A DNA stretch of 64,000 bases. Source: Gremmenia infestans (lineage: Eukaryota > Ascomycota > Leotiomycetes > Helotiales > Hamatocanthoscyphaceae). Positions 1-12,785 of this stretch are shown here, in pieces (the stretch's first letter is position 1; the number at the start of each line of letters is the position of its first letter). The notes beneath the pieces were generated by a model. The model saw only the letters and a list, made by a program, of their open reading frames with translations, was not told the DNA's origin and made no database searches. The DNA is taken from contig JAFEVB010000036.1 in NCBI GenBank assembly GCA_032629725.1, forward strand, positions 806,001-870,000. Direction: 5' to 3'. Made by a program: the position numbers and the translations under genes.

Positions 1-1867
1 GTTCTTTTATATTCAAACTTTGGTGCTGTTCAAGAAGGAGGGTGTGTAATGAGTTGAAAAACTATACTCTAGAACAAACTTTTCATCGACCTCATAGCTC
101 TCCTTTATATCCCAAAGACATAGTACTGACTAAGTGCTGTATGTCCGGCAGGGGTGTGCGCAGGACGGAAGACGATGCACATTGGTTACAAAGGGCATCA
201 ACAGGCTCTGGGAATCTCTGAATAGCGCGGCAAATGTCGATTGCCTAAAAGAGTGTTGTGTTGATCATGAGCAGCTGGTGGAGACCCGTGAAAAGTGGTG
301 TTATGTAGAGTTTGGGGCCGAAGGCTAGTTTTTGGTGCTGACTCGGGGCCTAGAGCGCTGTAAAAGCTCATGTTGCGTCCGATGGCGATAGTCCTGGTAC
401 GAATAGAGTAACATGATTAACAGAACCACCATTAAGTTCCAGCATTCATGTGGTAGAAATGCGCGAGATTGTACAGTAAGCGTGTGCATCCATGCGAGGA
501 AGTAATATCCTATGGATACCCGCAACCTTGGCGGGCCATATATGGTGAGGAGAATGCGGAGATGCTGTACCGGCGCCACTTGAGTCTTGTCAGGCTGCCT
601 TTGCGGCTGATCCACGATGGAGAGTAGATCCTGTAATGGCATGACTTTGCAAATGAGGCAAATTTAATTTGCGAAGATAGATGTTCTTTTGATTTCTCCG
701 TGGAAATAGTGGTTGCCGCGGAATCAAGTAAGTTCTCGAGAAAAGAAATATTTGACATCCAGCCAAAGAAATATGGCAGTGGGTGCGATGCCTCATCTCA
801 AATCCTTCCGGTTCTCCATTACACACTCAATCTGTCCGTAGAATCTCGAGCCTTTACTTTCATCAGGAGACTCTGCCTCTTCATCGTCGGGAATATCCAT
901 GTGCGGTCGATATATATCTCGCTGAAGCTGTGATATATATCTGCTTCTCGACAGCCGACAACACTGTCGACAAAAGCTTGTTCAAAGACTGCGAAAGCTC
1001 GGTCAGAAATGATAACACATGGGATTTTGGATCAAACACATCCTGAAGGCAAGGCCTTCAACAGCACAACCCTAGGTCTCTGGATATAAGAATGACACAT
1101 AAAGAACTTCAACGGCGAACATCCAGATAGTCAGGTATCTCCAATACTTTCCTTATATTGCTGTGGTAATGACCTTCCCATGAATCACCTGTGGCGGCTA
1201 AAGTGAGCCTAGACAATGGCTAAGTCACGTATGTACACAATATCTTATTGCGGATTGCCAGCAGACGAGCAGCAAACCACACGAAGTACAAGGAACCTTG
1301 GATGTGGAATATGGTTATTGGAAGGAAATTATATCGAAAATTTTGCGACATTCAAGGAGGTTCCAACATGCTCAAAGCGTGAATAGGTAGAGAGTACAAA
1401 GTAAGCCGGGGATATTGACAAAAGGGAGAGATTGTAGCACAATTGCCGCCTGATGAGACTTCTTATGTGGCTGATGAAGCATCGTGCAAGTTTTGAAATG
1501 AGCTGTAAAGGTATCGCTTCGCAGATGATAATCCTCCATTCTCATCGAATTTCGACACTGGATGAGAAGAAGCCAAGCCTCTGACATCCCATGTGCGGGT
1601 TCCCTTCTGCAACATCTTGAGTGGTTTGCGGTGCAGCAGGCTGGTGACCTGTTGTTGTACAGTACGCGTACGGTACGAAACGTGTACCGTACAGTACGGA
1701 AACTTACATTTCAGGTCCCTTTGAGCCAAAGAACTATGCGCCTAGTGACATGCCGGTATGGGGCGCATCTAGCAATTGAAGTGAAGTAAGGAAGAGTTCC
1801 TAGGTACGCAAGTGATATTTTTGGATGTTTAGGAGCTAGGCTAGGCTATATTATATATCAATCAATG
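1..1867. other. Region without a recognisable gene
   Basis: Six-frame reading gives only short open frames, none longer than about 105 codons. None has a recognisable domain or a convincing spliced continuation. The stretch near 1650-1700 holds repeated GTAC-rich words, including a short hairpin with 9-nt arms around a 7-nt loop (GTACGGTAC and GTACCGTAC). The region may be old transposon debris or regulatory DNA; nothing in it can be assigned. Confidence 0.5.
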
Positions 1868-2038
1868 TACAGTGGGGTGCAAAAAGTTCGAACCCATGTT
1901 ATGAGGCTAACTTGGAAAAGTAACCGCTTGACTTGTTCACGTTAGAATTGCGCCCCTTCTAGCTTTATTAAGTAACCGCTTGACTTTTCTGAGATTAGGT
2001 TCAAAGACATGGGTTCGAACTTTTTGCACCCCACTGTA
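1868..2038. mobile_element. MITE with perfect 30-bp terminal inverted repeats, TA target site
   Basis: The core runs 1870-2036 (167 bp) and begins and ends with a 30-bp perfect inverted repeat that starts CAGTGGGGTGCAAAAAG. It is flanked on both sides by the dinucleotide TA (1868-1869 and 2037-2038). TA duplication with CAGT-type ends fits the Tc1/mariner/pogo superfamily. There is no transposase frame, so it is non-autonomous. Inside are two copies of a 17-bp direct repeat (AAGTAACCGCTTGACTT) at 1918-1934 and 1970-1986. The perfect ends suggest a fairly recent insertion. It sits about 570 bp upstream of the xanthine dehydrogenase start. Confidence 0.9.
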
Positions 2039-2610
2039 GACACGCACTAAGATAAGAGGTAGTTTATCCTTCCGCCCCACCATGCTGTATCGCCTATATG
2101 CACGTGATCTCTCGGCGACCTCCGATATTTGTGAGATAGAAGAGGAAAAGTACACAGTAAACATGATTGAGTTGTGAAATGAGAAGATCTATCTTAAATA
2201 GTGCTACTTTGTTATTTTCCATTTTGAAATGTCGCAACTCTCATTGGACAGCAGAAACCTTCCTCTTGCAGCTTTGATCATAAACCCCGCCACTAGTGTC
2301 ATTCCTAGCATATACACCAACCATTTTATCGGGGAGTTCCTCAAACTTAAAGTAGTTTGGGTGAGATAAGACGCCGCCGGCCGGTGTTGAGTTTCCTCTC
2401 TTATTATTGTTATTAGGTACCTACTGAAAAACGTCTCACCGAGAATCAATAACTCTCAAGCTACGTGCAATCTTCCGATATTGATCTTTGTTTTGAAGTC
2501 GAGCCAGAATACAAGTGCTTAACGCCCTTCGAACCTCTCGATTCTGATACCTAATTGCATTCTGGGACTTGGTCTTCACAACATCCGCACATATTCAGCA
2601 ATCCCTTGCC
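2039..2610 (+). promoter_or_regulatory. Upstream region of xanthine dehydrogenase with GATA sites
   Basis: About 570 bp lie between the MITE and the dehydrogenase start. Two AGATAA words, at 2050-2055 and 2364-2369, match the HGATAR consensus of AreA-type GATA factors that drive nitrogen-source genes in ascomycetes. A UaY-type TCGG-N6-CCGA site was looked for and not seen. Function of these words is inference from the family. Confidence 0.35.
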
Positions 2611-5600
2611 ATGGCGCCCAGCGCCGTCTCACCTAAACCTGCGGTTTCAAAATCTGCTAGCCATGCTCTCTCCTCACTGACGAACTCCTTTGACGATACA
2701 CTCCGCTTCTACCTCAATGGCACACGCGTTGTGCTCGATAATATCGATCCCGAAATCACCCTCCTCGAATACCTTCGAGGCATCGGCCTAACGGGGACGA
2801 AATTAGGGTGTGCGGAGGGAGGTTGCGGAGCTTGTACGGTCGTCGTCTCTCAATACAATCCAACAACGAAGAAGATTTACCACGCGAGTGTAAACGCCTG
2901 CCTGGCACCGCTGGTTAGTGTGGATGGCAAACATGTTATTACAGTAGAAGGCATTGGAAAAGGCATTGGCAATGTGAAAAGGCCCCACCCCGCACAGGAG
3001 CGAATTGCCAGATACAATGGCAGTCAGTGTGGTTTTTGCACGCCTGGCATAGTTATGAGCTTGTATGCCCTGCTCCGAAATGATTCAAACCCATCTGAGC
3101 ACGAAGTGGAAGAGGCTTTCGACGGTAACCTTTGCAGATGTACCGGGTATAGGCCTATACTTGATGCGGCGCAAACATTCAGTGCTGGGATGTCTTGTGG
3201 CAAAGCTAAAGTTAATGGTGGTGGTGGATGCTGTATGGAGAATGGCGAGAAATCTGGGGGCTGCTGCAAGGGCAAGGACAATGACGACCAACCGATCAAA
3301 CGCTTCACGCCACCAGGCTTCATCCAGTACAATCCAGATACTGAGTTGATATTTCCCCCTGCACTAACCAAACACGAGTTTAAACCTCTGGCTTTTGGCA
3401 ACAAGAGGAAAAAGTGGTATCGGCCCGTCACATTGAAGCAGCTTCTGGAAATTAAGAGTGTCTATCCGTCTGCCAAAATAATTGCAGGGAGCTCAGAGAC
3501 TCAAATTGAAGTCAAGTTCAAAGGCCTTCAATATACTGCCTCGGTCTTTGTAGGCGATATCGCAGAGTTACGGCAGTTTTCATTCAAGGGGGATCACCTA
3601 GAAATTGGCGGAAACGTCATTCTTACAGACCTCGAGTCGATTGCCCTTAAAGCTGTCGAGCACTATGGTCCTGCGAAGGGTCAAGTTTTTGCAGCTATTC
3701 ATAAGCAGCTAAAGTACTTTGCCGGCCGACAGATACGTAATCAAGGGACGCCAGCAGGGAATATTGCTACGGCAAGCCCGATTTCTGATCTAAATCCAGT
3801 TTTCGTTGCTGCGAATGCTATACTGGTGGCGAAGTCATTGGACGAAGAGATAGAAATCCCAATGTCTCAATTCTTCAAGGGCTATCGATTGACTGCTCTT
3901 CCGCCGGATGCTATCATTGCCAGCATTCGTATTCCAATTACGAAGGAGAAAGGGGAGTACTTCCAAGCTTACAAGCAATCGAAACGGAAAGACGACGACA
4001 TTGCTATTGTAAATGCGGCCCTTCGGATCTCGCTCAGTGATTCTAACGTGGTTGAGAGTGCAGACTTAGTCTACGGAGGCATGGCTCCAACAACAGTAGC
4101 TGCGAAGACTGCTGGAGCCTACCTCAAAGGCAAAAAGCTTACAGATCCAGCAACACTTGAAGGCACTATGAATGCATTAGAGCAGGACTTTGCTCTTTCC
4201 TTTTCTGTGCCAGGAGGAATGGCTACATACAGAAAGTCATTAGCCCTTGGTTTCTTTTATCGCTTTTACCACGAGGTCCTCTCAAAGCTTGAAGTCAATG
4301 ACGTCGAGGTGGACGAGGAAGTCATTGCTGAAATTGAGAGGATGATCTCCTCTGGCAAGGAAGACATGGATTCAACCATTGCTTACAAGCAAAACATCCT
4401 TGGCCACGCCAATAATCACGTTGCTGCGTTGAAACAAACTACTGGAGAAGCGCAGTACACTGATGATATACCTGTTCAGAAGAATGAGCTCTATGGGTGT
4501 CTAGTTCTCTCATCAAAAGCACGGGCTAAGATCATTTCTATTGACTACTCTCCCGCCATGGAATCACCAGGTGTAGTTGAATGGCTTGATCACACGGACA
4601 TGCCTTCACCAGAGGCAAATTGGTGGGGAGCCCCAGTGTGTGACGAGACGTTCTTTGCCGTCAACGAAGTCTTCACAACCGGACAGCCTATTGGCGTTAT
4701 CTTAGCTGATAGTGCGGCACATGCTGCTCTCGGAGCACGAGCAGTCAAAGTAGACTATGAGGAATTGCCTGCTATCTTTACCATGGAGGAAGCAATTGAA
4801 AAGGAGAGTTTCTTCGAGCATTTCCGATACATTAACAAAGGTGATGTGGAAGGAGCTTTCAAGGATTCCGACCATGTCTTCTCAGGAGTTACTAGAATGG
4901 CAGGACAAGAGCATTTCTATCTCGAGACCAATGCGTGTGTGGCTGTGCCTAAACCAGAAGATGGAGAGATGGAAGTCTTTGCGAGCACACAAAACCCAAC
5001 AGAGACGTAAGTCAATGTCCCAGATATTTTCAAATGTTTAGCTAACAATTTGAAGCCAAACATATGTTGCACAAGTATGCAATGTTGCCACGAATAAGGT
5101 CGTCAGTCGTGTAAAAAGGCTTGGCGGGGGCTTCGGGGGAAAAGAAACCCGGTCAATTCAATTGACTGGTATCTGCGCTCTTGCAGCAAAAAAGACTGGG
5201 CGTCCCGTTCGATGTATGTTGAATAGAGACGAAGATATGGTAACGTCCGGCCAACGACATCCATTCCTTGCACACTGGAAAGTTGGTGTCAACAAAGACG
5301 GAAAGATACAAGCTCTCGATGCAGACGTCTTCTGCAATGCAGGCTGGTCACAAGATCTTAGCGCTGCAGTTGTTGATAGAGCTCTGTCTCATATTGATGG
5401 CTGCTATCTCATCCCAAATGTTTCTGTACGGGGCCGATGTTGCAAAACCAACACAATGTCGAACACAGCTTTCCGCGGATTCGGTGGACCTCAAGGCATG
5501 TTCATTTCCGAGTCTTACATGGAGGAAATCGCGGATCGTCTCTCCATACCGGTCGAGACTCTGAGAGAGATCAATTTCTACAAACCTAACGAGGAGACCC

Positions 5601-6938
5601 ATTTTAATCAGAGCTTGAAAGATTGGCACGTTCCGATCATGTATTCGCAGGTGATGGAAGAGACTAATTACGTTGAGCGACGAGAAGGGGTTACAAAGTT
5701 CAACGCCACCCACAAATGGAAGAAGCGTGGTCTCAGCATCATTCCGTCCAAATTTGGAATAAGTTTCACCGCTTTGTTTCTGAATCAGGCAGGAGCCCTG
5801 GTCCATGTTTATCATGATGGCTCAGTTCTGGTCGCTCATGGTGGTACGGAAATGGGACAAGGTCTTCATACCAAAATGATGACGATAGCTGCTGAAGCGT
5901 TGGGTGTCCCTCTTTCAGACGTTCATATCTCTGAGACTGCTACCAATACCGTGGCAAATACCTCATCCACAGCTGCATCTGCCTCTTCTGATTTGAATGG
6001 TTATGCAATCTTTAACGCGTGTGCCCAAATCAATGAACGATTGGCACCTTATAGAGAAAAATTCGGCACTGACGCTCCTATGAAAAAGCTTGCCAGCAGC
6101 GCATACTTTGACCGTGTCAATCTCTCCGCGAATGGTTTCTACAAAACACCCGACATTGGCTATGTGTGGGGTCCCAATACAGGTGAGTTTATTTTCATAT
6201 AAAGAGGCTGTTTTCTACTATGGGGGCTCAAGAAACCGGAGCTGTTTCAGGAGGCTGTGTGCCAGCTCCCGAGACGGTTTTCTACGCTCTTGGGATCTAC
6301 CCCAGGATCTAGCTTTTTACTATGCTAACACGTCGATAGGCCAGATGTTCTTTTACTTTACACAGGGGGTCTCGTGCGCGGAAGTGGAGGTGGATACATT
6401 GACGGGAGACTGGACATGCCTGCGCGCGGACATCAAAATGGATGTTGGCCGCTCGATCAACCCTTCCATCGACTATGGGCAAATTGAAGGAGCATTTGTG
6501 CAGGGTATGGGTCTGTTCACCATGGAAGAGAGTTTATGGATGCGTGGGGGACCTCAAAAGGGAGGGCTCTTCACAAAAGGACCGGGCTCGTACAAGATCC
6601 CCGGCTTCCGCGACATCCCACAAGAATTCAACGCCTCGCTGCTAAAGGATGTGCAATGGGAGAATCTCCGCACTATCCAAAGATCTAGAGGTGTAGGAGA
6701 GCCGCCACTGTTTCTGGGCAGTGTGGTTTTCTTCGCGATCAGGGATGCGCTGAAGGCGGCCAGGAAGCAGTATGGAGTGCAGGCTACGATTAGGGAGAAT
6801 GCGAAGGATGATGGACTGTTGAGATTGGAGAGTCCGGCGACGGTGGAAAGGATTAGGACAAGTTGTGTGGATCCTATTGTAAAGAGGGCGTTTGTCACGC
6901 CGAAGGAAGGAGAGAAGAGCTTTTTTATATCGATATGA
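2611..6938 (+). CDS. hxA: Xanthine dehydrogenase (purine hydroxylase I)
   Basis: Oxidises hypoxanthine to xanthine and urate in purine catabolism, supplying nitrogen. Exons are 2611-5006, 5056-6182 and 6340-6938, giving 1373 aa, the usual length. The start is the ATG at 2611; the frame opens further upstream but has no earlier ATG. The N-terminal 2Fe-2S domain has C67, C72, C75, C97 (GCAEGGCGACT) and the second cluster has C140, C143, C175, C177 (CGFCTPG, LCRCTGY). A FAD domain follows, with GSSETQIEVKFK in the flavin region, then the molybdopterin domain with GGGFGGKE and the GVGEPPLFLGS segment that carries the catalytic glutamate. The second intron (157 nt) is long for this window. It converges on RRP12, with about 410 bp between the stops. 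Identification is secure; a purine hydroxylase II paralogue is the only alternative. Confidence 0.95.
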
Positions 6939-7348
6939 AGATATTGTTGGGATATAGGGGTCTTGGTACGGGACTTTATAGTTAGCGTAGCTGACTAAGC
7001 GAAGAGGCTTCACCTCCTCGTTTTCCCCTCTACCACAATAAACAAGCAACATCAACAAGAACCCAGACCAAGTCACACCAGCTACGAAGTGATCACACCT
7101 GTAATACCAAAAGTTATTATCGATTGAGGAATATTGGCGACGGAGCGGTTGGAATGTCTGATACCAGGTTGAACAGTGGTCTTATTTTCAAACCCCAATT
7201 GAGATGAGACAATATAAATCATTCCGAGAAAAGATATCGCTGAGACCGAACTTTCACTCGCTGACTCGAAGCGCGCCGCTGAATTAACTTGGTATACGTA
7301 TTTTCATTTCCATAACTCCAGTACTCCTTCATATTGTTCTGAAGACTT
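6939..7348. other. Convergent 3' intergenic region
   Basis: This lies between the stops of the xanthine dehydrogenase (+) and RRP12 (-) genes. It should hold both 3' UTRs. No gene, repeat or clear structured element was seen. Confidence 0.5.
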
Positions 7349-10300
7349 TTATCTACGCCCACGGTTTCCACGCGGCGATTTCATGACCCTACCACCTCTA
7401 GACCCTGACCCTGACTGTCCATGTCTCTTGTCCTCCCCCAATCCCCTCCGTCCATTAGCAATACCACCCCTACCACTAGAGCCCCGGGACCCGCCTCTTC
7501 CTCTGCCTCTTCCACTTCCACCCCTGAACGCCCCTCTCGGGTTCCCATCAATCTTCTTCTTGACAGCTTTAATATCGTCTTCATCGACATCCATCTCATC
7601 ATCCTCATCCTTACTCTTCTTATTTGAGAACTTTAATCTCCCACCCCTACCCCTCTGCACCGCATCCCGGCCCTTGATAGCATTAACATATGCACCGACC
7701 CCTCCCTCCTCTCCTTGGCCTTCTGCAGGCGTATCAAGAATCATCGCATCATCATCGCCATCGCTGTCCTGCCCAAGCAAAAGCTTGCCATCCAAATCAA
7801 CCTTCGCTTTCGTCCTGCCAGGCTGTCGCTGCTTGAGAGGTTTCGTAGACGAAATGTTGGCCAGCGCTTTACGATCCAGAAGATCCAGCGGCTCTTGCTC
7901 ATCTTCAACGATATAAGTATTGCCGCCCTTCTTCGCGGTCTTCTTGTTCTTGCCAAGGACTTCATCGTCGGAATTATCAGAGCCATCCGAATCATCGTCG
8001 CTACCATATACGGCTTCATCGTACTCGCTCTCAAAGCGTCCCTTCTTTGCGGTTTGTGGTTCTGCCGCTTCATCATCATCGCCAGCTGCTTTCGCCGCCT
8101 CCTTGTGTCTCTTGTTCCTCTCACGCGTTTTGCGGATATTAGCAATGAGTTTGCGGTCTTCTTCAGGACAATGCTCATTTACGACATCAACTCCAAATCT
8201 CCTCATCATTCGCTCAAGGATATGCTTAACCTTGGCCTTGAAATGCGCTTTATGTTCATGACTCCATACCATCAGATTCGGGATGAGGGTCTTTAGTCGA
8301 GGTAGCATTAGGTCGGTAGGTAAGGATATAACGCAAACTTTGACGAACCCTAGGACGCTGCGCACGATCTCGCGGTTCTTGTGCGTGAGGAAGAGATCCA
8401 TGGTCTCAATAAGCTCAGCGAGCGTGTCTGCTTTCAGCGAGTGGCGGAAATGATACAGGATGCGGGTTAATGCTGTGATGGACGCGGACACCATGTGTGA
8501 AGCGCCACCTGCGAGACCAGCTGTCACCATGGTGAAGAATTCCTCGAGGTTCGCAACGACGGGCGGTGCGTCTTCGGGCATATGCGGGACTTTGCTGTTG
8601 TCGATTGTGGAGCCGGATGCGGATACCATCTTTTCGCCCATGAGGATGAGGAGGTCGAAGGCTGTGGTGCGGGCCCGCTCGTTGACTTCTTTGCAAGAGA
8701 TTACTACTTCGGAAAGAATTGTGGGGATGAAGTGTAGCGAGGAGTTGGGGATGAATGGGACGAGTATTGAGATGGCTGATAGACGGTCTTTTCGTGCTGG
8801 AGGTGAGACTTTCTCCGCGCTGTTCACGAGTAGCTGCTGGAGTTCAGAGCTTCGTTCGTTCAAAGCCAATTGACCGAGAGGGGACTCGGCGAGTCTTGGG
8901 ATGAGTTTGTATGCCTTCTTTTGCAACTGCGGATCGCTATCCATGACTATAATGACAGATGAGATGTTGAAGAGAGTAATGAAACTCTCTCGAGGTAGGT
9001 AGATAGCGATAGTGATGACCAGATCCATGAGAGTATGGCTCATTGGGGGCATCTTGTCCACGGCGTTTTGCTCTTTCTGCTTTTGTCTTTCCGCTTGAGT
9101 CTGTGCTGCTGATTCTGTGAGAGACGATTGTAGCGTCGTAGTAACTCTCTCGAATGTCTCCATGAGCTCCTGAGAGGGAGTGATGCTCAGATATGCGTTG
9201 ATGCATTGCAAAATATAGCCCCTATATTGAGGCAATGTTTGGCTGTAGACATTGAACAGTACTGCAAGCATGTTACTCGCAAAGCCAGACAGATAATCTA
9301 GGTTCTTCTGGGCCATAGCCTTGGAAACTCGACTTTGCAGGACAAGATTATCCTCAGTCTCAATTGCAACAATAGCCTTGTTAGAGTCTACCAGGGTCTG
9401 AAGCGCCCTGCAGACATCAGAACGGAGTTCGACTTGCTTGTACAGCAAGTTCGCTATCAATTCCGCAAAGCCTTGGTCAAAAGAGTCCACGAGATCAAGC
9501 GGCAAATCACAGTATCCAGGTAATAATGCCCATATCTGCTGAACAAGGGTTTCAAATATTTTGATCTCCATGGTCTTCTCAGCGTCGCCGTTGTCGATGA
9601 CACGCTGGAACATCATCTCGCTGAGAGGAACAAACTCGGTCTTGAAGTTCTGTAGATTCGTATTGCTGACGTAGTCACGCAGTATGGGAAGTAACCAAGC
9701 TCGACCCGGTTTCCCAGCTTGTGGCTTTGCCAAATTCAGGGGTATAATGCTCAGGACGCTTTCTGGGCCCATAGCCCGAGTGGCTTTCCCGAGAATCTCA
9801 TCGGCCTCTTTCTTTCCAGCGAAAGAATCATTTCCACGAAGCTCGCCAATAGTCTTAACAACATTTGCAAGGATTGGGTCAGCTCGCCATCTCAAGCCAT
9901 CGAACATCGCTCCGATCACGTTGAAAGTCTCCATCCAAGCGGCTTGGTACTTCACGCTTAACAAATCCACGGCCGCTTTTGCAAGCTTCTCTAAAACCTT
10001 CTCGTCATAGATTGAAGGCTCTAATAACACCGAGTCTGGAACACAGTTTGCCATGAATGAGATCAAACACTCTGATGCTGAAACTCGAATATTGTGAGAT
10101 GAAGATGTTAAGAATGATGAGATCATATTGAACAGCTCGGGGAGCTTTTGGAAAGTCTCGTCTGGTTCAATCTGTGCGGAAACATCATATCCTCTCGAAA
10201 TGACAGCTATCCATGGCGGTAAAAGCTGTGAATCGTTCTGCGAGGGTCTGAGTTCTGATATAACTTCGAGAAGTCTAGGAAGTTTGGCTGAGGACTCATC

Positions 10301-11190
10301 ATCTGCCATGCCCTCGAATATGATTTCAAAAACCTCGAAAGCAGCCATAGTCATGTATTCGTTACTCGATTTCGAAATATTGAGGAGAACCTCGCACAGC
10401 TCCTCAATCTTCTTACTTGGCCAACCACCTGATGCCGAAGCTACCGTCTTTACCAAGTGTAAAGCGTGTATCATCCCTGGCTCATGTTCAGCCGGTCCAC
10501 CCTTCTTCTGTTTCTTTGCTTGATTCGAACTAGACGCGAGGTCACTCAAGCTCTTCAATGCGGCTTCTGCGCACATGTCGGCTGCTGGGTGATCACTAGA
10601 TGGACTCGGTGGAGGGTTCTTTAAAACCTTGACAATAGCTTCTTGTGCCCGTTTCCTGATTTTGGGCCTGTGGTCTACAGCCAGTCCTAGCAGGCCAGCC
10701 AGAGCACCTCGAGGTCCAATCTGTGTTTGAGGTAGATTCCATGACGCTAGATCTTGTGCCAGCAGTGTTGTCTCAAGACAGCCCAAGCATGGTCTGAGGA
10801 GGGGAGCGTCGGCTTCGGGGAAGTTCAAGGCGGGGGCGAGATAAGTTACGAATTGGGAGAATTTCGATCGGAGTAGGGCCTGCGGGGCATAGGGCGCAAT
10901 AACATCTAGAAGGTATATTGCTGGAGTTGCTAGATCTTTTTTCACTCCAGTACTAGAAGTGGCTTGTCGGAGAAGGTCGAGAAGAACAGCAAAATAAGCT
11001 GTAGGATCCGCCTCGGATTTTTGGGCTTTGAGGGTCTCGTCGACACTGGAGAGTACAATTCGAGTCTGAGTTTTGCAGTTAATATTATATTCATACTTGT
11101 TCATTGGGGCATTTATATATAAATATATACCTGTAGTTGCCCCTCCAGCTTGGGCGATCGAATCTTGTCGAGCTTTTCGGCGAGAGACAT
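7349..11190 (-). CDS. RRP12: Ribosomal RNA processing protein RRP12 (NUC173 family)
   Basis: A HEAT-repeat nucleolar/nuclear export factor for pre-40S and pre-60S particles. Exon 1 is 11190-11131 (20 codons, MSLAEKLDKIRSPKLEGQLQ) and exon 2 is 11065-7349, joined in phase 0, giving 1258 aa, the normal size. The short first exon restores the conserved family N terminus; without it the frame would begin with intron-derived residues. The body is a long helical-repeat domain including the NUC173 region. From roughly residue 1060 the protein becomes acidic and low in complexity, and it ends in an RGG-type tail (GRGRGGSRG). Its antisense strand shows long false open frames because of that biased composition. 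It is divergent from the gene starting at 11743. Confidence 0.95.
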
Positions 11191-11742
11191 CTTGAATTCC
11201 TGTGTTGGGCTCTTGCGCCTGGCTGCTGGATTATTTGGAGGTTGAAATTCGACGCACCGCACCACACAGAAAAAAAAGTTCTGTTATCGGTTTATCGGTG
11301 GGTCTGTCGGTCGGCCCCAAATGCTGGCGACTGCGACCCCGTACCCGTACGACTAGGACCACGTTGAGTCTAGCTCTAAATGGCTTCAGTATTGATGTCT
11401 CATTGGCTGTGGCATCAGGGTTGGAGGGGAGCGCAATTTCAAGAGCTCATTGCTTGTGGTTCTTCTCTCTTCTCCTGTCACCATCTTCTACCTAACTTAC
11501 CCATATCTGGCTTCATCTGTACAACCATCTGCAAACATTACACTTTCTTGTAATTTTTGCTACTTTTCTAAATACTCGCACATAAAGTCCTTTCTTGACT
11601 TTTGTCGCCCTGCTTCTTCAAGTATCTTCAAGCCTTATCAGCGAACCAGACGCATCACTTCTCCGCAGCCTATTTCACCTTCGCACCTCCACCTCCACCT
11701 TTGTTTCTACGGCTTCATACATCCTTTAATCAAGTTGCCATT
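11191..11742. promoter_or_regulatory. Divergent promoter between RRP12 and the ER protein gene
   Basis: About 550 bp separate the two divergent starts. A pyrimidine-rich stretch (TCTTCTCTCTTCTCC and similar, 11455-11720) precedes the right-hand gene, a common feature of fungal core promoters. No gene is seen here: the + frames that begin at 11202 and 11450 have no recognisable content. Confidence 0.45.
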
Positions 11743-12590
11743 ATGCGCTTCTCTACACTTTCTATCTTGGCTCTCCCGCTCCTTGCGGCTGCTGCGCAAC
11801 AAGATACCCCACTTGAGCAGGCCAAAGCTCAAGCTCAGTACTGGTTCGACAAGGTCTCATCCTACATTCCCAACCCAAATAAGGCGCATACCCCTCATGC
11901 TGCCACTGCCAAAGCTGGAGGCAAGACTCTCAAGGTATTGTCTCTCCACGACTGGGAGCACACAATTCGATCAAGCGTTACGCCCGCAAGCACTACCCCC
12001 GAAGAGTGGTGGATTCTCGTTACTGGAGGAAACAAGACCTGCTTTGGCCACTGCATTGGTGTAGAGACTGCCTTCAACGAGACTGCAGCTCTCTGGTCTA
12101 TCAACCCAACTGCTCCGCAACTCGGATACCTCAACTGCGATGATCAGCCAGTCCTCTGCAACTCGTGGGGTGCCGGTCCACCATCTCTCTGGATCATGGA
12201 GGTCTCAGCACCACCTGCGCCCGTTGATGTCCGTGTTAAGTCGTTGAACGCTACCACCACTACCGTCCAAACCTTCACGGATCTTCACTCCACCAAGGAG
12301 TGGAAGTCGAAGCCTCTTTACGAGGGTTACTTCCACCCATTCGACGGTATCTTCGCCCAGTACGGCCTCGCTGTACCTCTCGGTTACCTTTTCTGGGGTT
12401 TCGCTGTTATTCCCAGCTGGATGTTCATGATTGGGATTTCTTTCATTAGCAGAACCTTCATGTAAGTCCAAAGATCGATGTCAATAGATAGATGCTAATT
12501 ATTACTAGGAGCAACAGATCCGCTGGTCCTAACCCAAGAGCTGCAGGTGCTGCACCAGCTGCTGCTCCCGCGAGAGTAGGCACCCCTTGA
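11743..12590 (+). CDS. Secretory-pathway membrane protein with thioredoxin-like region
   Basis: Exons 11743-12461 and 12509-12590 give 266 aa. The N terminus is a clear signal peptide (MRFSTLSILALPLLAAAA). A lumenal domain follows, containing TGGNKTCFGHC, a cysteine pair placed as in thioredoxin-fold proteins but spaced CxxxC instead of CxxC. Several NxT/S sequons are present (NKT, NET, NAT), consistent with ER entry. Near the C terminus a hydrophobic segment (LGYLFWGFAVIPSWMFMIG) is followed by a proline/alanine-rich tail. I remember similar proteins across Pezizomycotina but not an experimentally defined role. A disulfide-isomerase-like or ER folding role is inference. The spliced C terminus is in frame and ends at TGA 12588-12590. 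Confidence 0.75.
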
Positions 12591-12785
12591 AGACGCCAAT
12601 ATTATGTACTTACTGATATTCTGTAGTAAAATCGTTCTTGTAAGTGTATATTGGAATGGAGGAATGGGAAACGATGGCAAGGGAGACTTCTGTCAGGCCC
12701 AACAAACAAATAGTGAGAAATAGTAATTCCGTAGGGGTATCAAAAGCGCCGATTCCTATCATGCATCATGTTCTCCCGTGATCAT

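Noticed and set aside
2569..2610. Upstream extension of the xanthine dehydrogenase frame to 2569
   Set aside because: The codon at 2569 is TTG; the first in-frame ATG is 2611 and gives the family-typical N terminus.
7383..8296. Several long + strand frames (up to 193 codons) opposite the 3' end of RRP12
   Set aside because: They are antisense shadows of the acidic/basic low-complexity tail of RRP12, whose codon bias removes stops on the other strand. They have proline or isoleucine runs and no domain.
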